From Stutzerimonas zhaodongensis (GTDB lineage: Bacteria > Pseudomonadota > Gammaproteobacteria > Pseudomonadales > Pseudomonadaceae): a stretch of DNA of 64,000 nt. Within the stretch, counting starts at the first letter, position 1. Every line of letters begins with the position of its first letter. The stretch spans positions 434,001 to 498,000 of the forward strand of contig NZ_RFFM01000002.1 of assembly GCF_003696365.1 (NCBI RefSeq), in the 5' to 3' direction. A program made the translations under genes and the position numbers. The notes below the pieces were generated by a model. That model did not search any database. It had not been told where the DNA came from and saw only the letters and a program-made list of their open reading frames with translations. Positions 60,673 through 64,000 of this stretch are shown piece by piece.

Positions 60673-61692
60673 CTAGAGAATGTTCGGCTCTACTTCAAGC
60701 TGCACACCGAAACGTTCGGCAATGTCAGCCTGGATCTCCCGGGCGAGCGCGAGAATCTGTCTGCCCGTAGCGTGACCGTAGTTAACCAGCACAAGTGCTT
60801 GCAACCCGTGAACACCGGCGTCGCCGTTGCGATATCCCTTCCAGCCCGCCTTCTCGATAAGCCAGCCGGCAGCCAGCTTGACCTGCCCATCATCCTGAGG
60901 AAACGCAACTAGATCCGCATAGCGCCTGCGCAAAGCCTCCGCGACTGATTCAGACACCACGGGGTTCTTGAAGAAACTACCGGCATTGCCCAAAATCTTG
61001 GGATCCGGCAGTTTTTCGCTACGAATAGCAGAGATGGCCCGGCTTACATCCATAGGTGTAGGTGACAGTATGGCGTGCTGCTGCAGCCACTGCCGGACCG
61101 GGCCATAATCGAGACGGAGATTGATGGAGCGCGTAAGAAGAAAGCGCACTCTGAGTATGATGAAGCGGCCAGCCTGACGCTTGAAAAGGCTTTCGCGATA
61201 GCCGAATTCGCACGCAGCAAGCTCGAAGTCGACAGTGCTTCCGGTCTCCCGATCGAGCGCAGTCAGTCCAGCGAACACATCCTTGATTTCGACACCATAA
61301 GCGCCCACGTTCTGAATCGGCGCGGCACCAACCGTACCAGGTATCAGACTAAGGTTTTCAAGCCCGCAAAGCCCAAGCTCGAGGCAATGCAATACGAAAG
61401 GGTGCCAGGGCTCACCTGCAGCCGCTTCCACCACGACCCGCTCACCATCGTCCTCAATGATCCGGATCCCAAGGGTCCCCATGCGCAACACCAGGGCATT
61501 CACGTCCCCAGTGATCACTAGATTACTGCCACCACCAAGGATCCACAGCGGCAAATTCAGCTGCCTGGACTCGGCAAGGGCTTCGATAACATCTTGATCG
61601 CTGTGTGCTTCAGCGAAGCGCGCAGCGCTGGCTTCGACCGCAAGCGTGTTGAACGGCTTGAGAGAGCGATTCAGCTCAATGGACAAACTCAC
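60673..61692 (-). CDS. murB: UDP-N-acetylenolpyruvoylglucosamine reductase MurB
   Basis: FAD-dependent reductase of peptidoglycan precursor synthesis. FAD-binding LPLWILGGGSNLVITGDVNA near residue 55, LSLIPGTVGAAPIQNVGAYG, the catalytic Ser region GNAGSFFKNPVVS and the final Glu in VQLEVEPNIL. Length 339 residues: type I MurB like E. coli. GTG start in a GTGA overlap with the upstream phosphatase gene. Confidence 0.95.
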   Translation of the reverse strand: MSLSIELNRSLKPFNTLAVEASAARFAEAHSDQDVIEALAESRQLNLPLWILGGGSNLVITGDVNALVLRMGTLGIRIIEDDGERVVVEAAAGEPWHPFVLHCLELGLCGLENLSLIPGTVGAAPIQNVGAYGVEIKDVFAGLTALDRETGSTVDFELAACEFGYRESLFKRQAGRFIILRVRFLLTRSINLRLDYGPVRQWLQQHAILSPTPMDVSRAISAIRSEKLPDPKILGNAGSFFKNPVVSESVAEALRRRYADLVAFPQDDGQVKLAAGWLIEKAGWKGYRNGDAGVHGLQALVLVNYGHATGRQILALAREIQADIAERFGVQLEVEPNIL

Positions 61693-62153
61693 AGGCGGCC
61701 TCTTATCTCATCGAGCAAAGCGTCAGAACCCTGCTCGATCAAATCAAGCACCTGCTCGAAACCGTCATCGCCACCGTAGTACGGGTCAGGTACAGCCCCC
61801 TTGCCAAGACCGTATCGCCGCAGGAACAGATCAAGCTCAGCCCGACAGCTCGTAGGTCTCAGGGTCTTCAGCCTATGGAGGTTATCTTGATCCATGGCCA
61901 GAATCAGATCGAAGCGTTGAAAATCATCAACCCTCACCTGCCGAGCTGTTAGTGCACTCAGATCATAGCCACGCGAAGCGGCCGATTGGCATGCACGCAA
62001 GTCAGGATTTTTACCAACATGCCAATCACCGGTACCCGCTGAATCGATGGTGACCCGACTCGCCAGCCCAGCATCCCGTACGTATTGGCGAAACACGGCT
62101 TCAGCGGTGGGCGATCGGCAGATGTTGCCCATACAGACAAACAAAACCTTCAC
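61689..62153 (-). CDS. Low molecular weight protein-tyrosine phosphatase
   Basis: A 154-residue cytoplasmic phosphatase. The P-loop VLFVCMGNICRSPTAEAVF fits CX5RS (Cys7, Arg13). The general acid Asp lies in VPDPYYGGDDGFEQV. GTG start, 2 nt after the kdsB stop. Often written ptpA; substrates unknown. It is not next to tyrosine-kinase or capsule genes, but sits in the murB-kdsB-lpxK cell-envelope cluster. Confidence 0.9.
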   Translation of the reverse strand: MKVLFVCMGNICRSPTAEAVFRQYVRDAGLASRVTIDSAGTGDWHVGKNPDLRACQSAASRGYDLSALTARQVRVDDFQRFDLILAMDQDNLHRLKTLRPTSCRAELDLFLRRYGLGKGAVPDPYYGGDDGFEQVLDLIEQGSDALLDEIRGRL

Positions 62154-62155
62154 GC

Positions 62156-62920
62156 TTAGACTCCGAGCAGCTTGCGAACACGTTCCAAATCATCGGAAGT
62201 ATCGACCCCAGGCGGCGGCGCCTCGACCGCATCAGCAACATGTATGCGTACGCCATTCCATAATGCCCGCAACTGCTCCAGACACTCGGTGCTCTCCAGC
62301 CAGCATGGCCCCCACTTCACGAAGTCAGCAAGAAAACCGGCCCGATAGGCATAGATGCCAATATGGCGGCGATATGGAACGCCCAACGGCAGTGCAGCTT
62401 TATCACGGGCGAATTCATCGCGAGCCCAAGGCAGCGGAGCACGGCTGAATGTCAGCGCCAATCCATTGATGTCGCACAGTACTTTGACGACGTTCGGATT
62501 GAACAAAGCCTGCGGGTCTGTAAGTGGCTCAGCAAGCGTAGCGATGGCAGCTTCCGAATGGGATGCGAGGTTGTGCGCTACCTGGTTGATTACAGCTGGA
62601 GGAATCAGCGGCTCGTCGCCCTGGACATTTACCACGATAGCGTCATCCGCCAGCCCAAGTTTGGCAGCCACTTCAGCGAGACGATCCGTACCGGACTCGT
62701 GTTCGGCACGGGTCAACAGCACCTCCGCGCCGAAGCCCATGCAAGCGTCCTGTATGCGGCTGTCGTCCGTCGCGACCACCACCCGCTGCGCATCGCTTCT
62801 ACAGGCCTTCTCCCAGACATGACGAATCATCGGCTTGCCGGCGATGTCTTGCAGCGGCTTGCCCGGCAGGCGACTTGACGCATAACGCGCAGGAATAACG
62901 ACCGTGTAGGCAGTACTCAT
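62156..62920 (-). CDS. kdsB: 3-deoxy-manno-octulosonate cytidylyltransferase KdsB
   Basis: Activates Kdo with CTP for lipopolysaccharide core synthesis. [20 protein letters not shown] is the N-terminal nucleotide-binding signature; [20 protein letters not shown] and [20 protein letters not shown] follow, with [15 protein letters not shown] near residue 185. Length 254 residues. It overlaps ycaR by 4 nt. Confidence 0.96.
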   Translation of the reverse strand: MSTAYTVVIPARYASSRLPGKPLQDIAGKPMIRHVWEKACRSDAQRVVVATDDSRIQDACMGFGAEVLLTRAEHESGTDRLAEVAAKLGLADDAIVVNVQGDEPLIPPAVINQVAHNLASHSEAAIATLAEPLTDPQALFNPNVVKVLCDINGLALTFSRAPLPWARDEFARDKAALPLGVPYRRHIGIYAYRAGFLADFVKWGPCWLESTECLEQLRALWNGVRIHVADAVEAPPPGVDTSDDLERVRKLLGV

Positions 62921-63102
62921 TTGTCCAGACGCTCATCCACATCAAGAGTGCGAGCTTCGCTTTCCAGCATTACCGGAATGCCATCTCTTACTGGAAAAGC
63001 CATGCCGTCGGCCTTGCAGATGAGTTCGGACTTGTCTTCGGCGAGCTTCAACGGGCCCTTGCAGAGCGGGCAGGCCAGAATATCTAGAAGTTTGGTATCC
63101 AT
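62917..63102 (-). CDS. ycaR: Trm112-like zinc-ribbon protein YcaR
   Basis: Sixty-one residues: [20 protein letters not shown], then [20 protein letters not shown] and a short acidic tail. The Cys pair CPLC is kept, but the second pair is reduced to a single Cys. The family resembles the Trm112 methyltransferase activator; its bacterial role is not established. Always found between lpxK and kdsB in this group. Confidence 0.9.
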   Translation of the reverse strand: MDTKLLDILACPLCKGPLKLAEDKSELICKADGMAFPVRDGIPVMLESEARTLDVDERLDK

Positions 63103-63149
63103 GCGCAGTCCTTGGATGCAGCCGACTGCACCTGGCAGATCGAGCAGCT

Positions 63150-64000
63150 TTAGCGGTGTCCGGGTAGCAAACGGTCCAGCTGGGCATCGAACCAGGTTAC
63201 GAACGCCGCAGAGGGCTCGACTTTCACCTGCAGATAGCTCCAGCCCGGCTGCGCGAATGCCCGGCATTTGACCGCATCCTTCTCGGTCATCACCAACGGT
63301 AACTCGGGGCTGAATCTCAGCTGCTCCAGGCTATAGCGGGCGTGGTCGGCGAAAGGATGCGGAACTGGGCGCCAGTGTAGCGCCTCGAGCGTAGTGAAGA
63401 AACGCTGTGGATTGCCTATCCCGGCGACGGCGTGCAGCTGCTGGCCCGGAGGATAGTAGTCAAGCGGCCAGCTCTGATTGCTTACCAGCTCTATCAGCCG
63501 TGAAGGCTTGAGGGCAAATGCATAGCCAGTGACCATGTCTTCTGATGCGCCATTGAAAAGCACGGCATCGACAGCTTCCAGACGCTCCACTGGTTCACGT
63601 AAGGGCCCGGCCGGCAAACAACGCCCGTTGCCCAAGCCACGAGCTGCATCAATCAGCACCAGTTCCAGATCACGGGCCAACCGATAATGCTGCAAGCCAT
63701 CATCCGAGAGAATGAGATCGACGGCTTCATGCTTGAGCATCTCGCGCACCGCACGTGAGCGATCCGGGTCGATAACAAGCGGCACGTTTGTGCGTTGAGA
63801 AATCAGAAGCGGCTCGTCTCCAGCCTCTGCTGCGGACTGCTCAGGCGATACGCGCCATGGATACGAGGGGGGCGTGGCGCCATATCCGCGACTTACCACG
63901 CCGACACTCAGTCCGCGACTGCGGCAGTGCTCGATCAGCCATAGGATGAGAGGGGTTTTTCCAGTACCGCCAACCGTGATGTTGCCCACCACAACCACAG
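63150..64000 (-). CDS. lpxK: Tetraacyldisaccharide 4'-kinase LpxK (5' end outside window)
   Basis: Lipid A 4'-kinase. The visible 283 codons contain the Walker [16 protein letters not shown], the [19 protein letters not shown] block with the catalytic Asp region, [18 protein letters not shown] and [15 protein letters not shown]. The N-terminal membrane segment (about 50 residues) lies beyond base 64000. It heads the lpxK-ycaR-kdsB-ptp-murB unit. Confidence 0.94.
   Translation of the reverse strand, partial: VVVVGNITVGGTGKTPLILWLIEHCRSRGLSVGVVSRGYGATPPSYPWRVSPEQSAAEAGDEPLLISQRTNVPLVIDPDRSRAVREMLKHEAVDLILSDDGLQHYRLARDLELVLIDAARGLGNGRCLPAGPLREPVERLEAVDAVLFNGASEDMVTGYAFALKPSRLIELVSNQSWPLDYYPPGQQLHAVAGIGNPQRFFTTLEALHWRPVPHPFADHARYSLEQLRFSPELPLVMTEKDAVKCRAFAQPGWSYLQVKVEPSAAFVTWFDAQLDRLLPGHR

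Overview
The window is ordinary, gene-dense core chromosome from a gammaproteobacterium of the Pseudomonas group. The gene order (queE-cpoB-pal-tolBARQ-ybgC-ruvBAC-yebC-aspS; rluC/rne; plsX-fabD-fabG-acpP-fabF-pabC-mltG-tmk-holB-pilZ-tatD; murB-ptp-kdsB-ycaR-lpxK) and the protein wording are typical of Pseudomonas sensu lato. As I recall the PAO1 map, three blocks sit together here that are apart there, which would fit a Stutzerimonas (P. stutzeri-like) genome. That placement is an inference from memory, not a database match. I found no tRNA, rRNA, CRISPR array, prophage, transposase or insertion sequence.

Layout. 1-8.3 kb (minus strand): queE (cut by the window edge), the complete Tol-Pal envelope operon, and the ruvCAB Holliday-junction genes. 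8.4-11 kb: a YebC-family regulator and aspS. 11.4-21.9 kb: a Dps-like ferritin, a membrane protein carrying a cold-shock domain, slyX, a HIT protein, an OprD-type porin, proS, three envelope genes (lipoprotein, lytic transglycosylase, TlpA-like thioredoxin), a YihY-type membrane protein, arsC-like, wrbA and a DUF2069 gene. 22-28.5 kb: hda, an AI-2E family permease and a DUF2066 gene face purM-purN and two exported proteins. 28.5-36.9 kb: lysine/diaminopimelate genes dapC, dapD and dapE, interleaved with two small uncharacterised proteins, two thioredoxin-fold proteins and the csdA-csdE-tcdA sulfur-transfer set. 37-43 kb: uncharacterised proteins, a radical SAM protein, a TetR regulator divergent from a class V aminotransferase, a candidate small RNA, and aroP. 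43.2-53.4 kb (minus strand): the fatty-acid and division-related block from yceD-rpmF-plsX through fabDG-acpP-fabF to tatD. 53.5-57 kb: yceF, sppA, a HAD phosphatase and rluC. 57.3-60.5 kb: rne (RNase E) with a long leader. 60.7-64 kb: murB, a low-molecular-weight phosphatase, kdsB, ycaR and lpxK (cut by the window edge).

Most genes form tight operons with 1-8 nt overlaps (ATGA, GTGA, TGATG), and GTG/TTG starts are common. Many starts were set internally to the longest open frame, using Shine-Dalgarno position and known N-termini.

I found no convincing new multi-gene system. The points most worth a second look are a candidate C-rich small RNA at about 41.53-41.64 kb, a near-leaderless promoter for yceD, the long RNase E leader and its short-motif-rich tail, the membrane/cold-shock fusion protein, and a 47-residue gene paired with an 81-residue gene at 29.8-30.2 kb.
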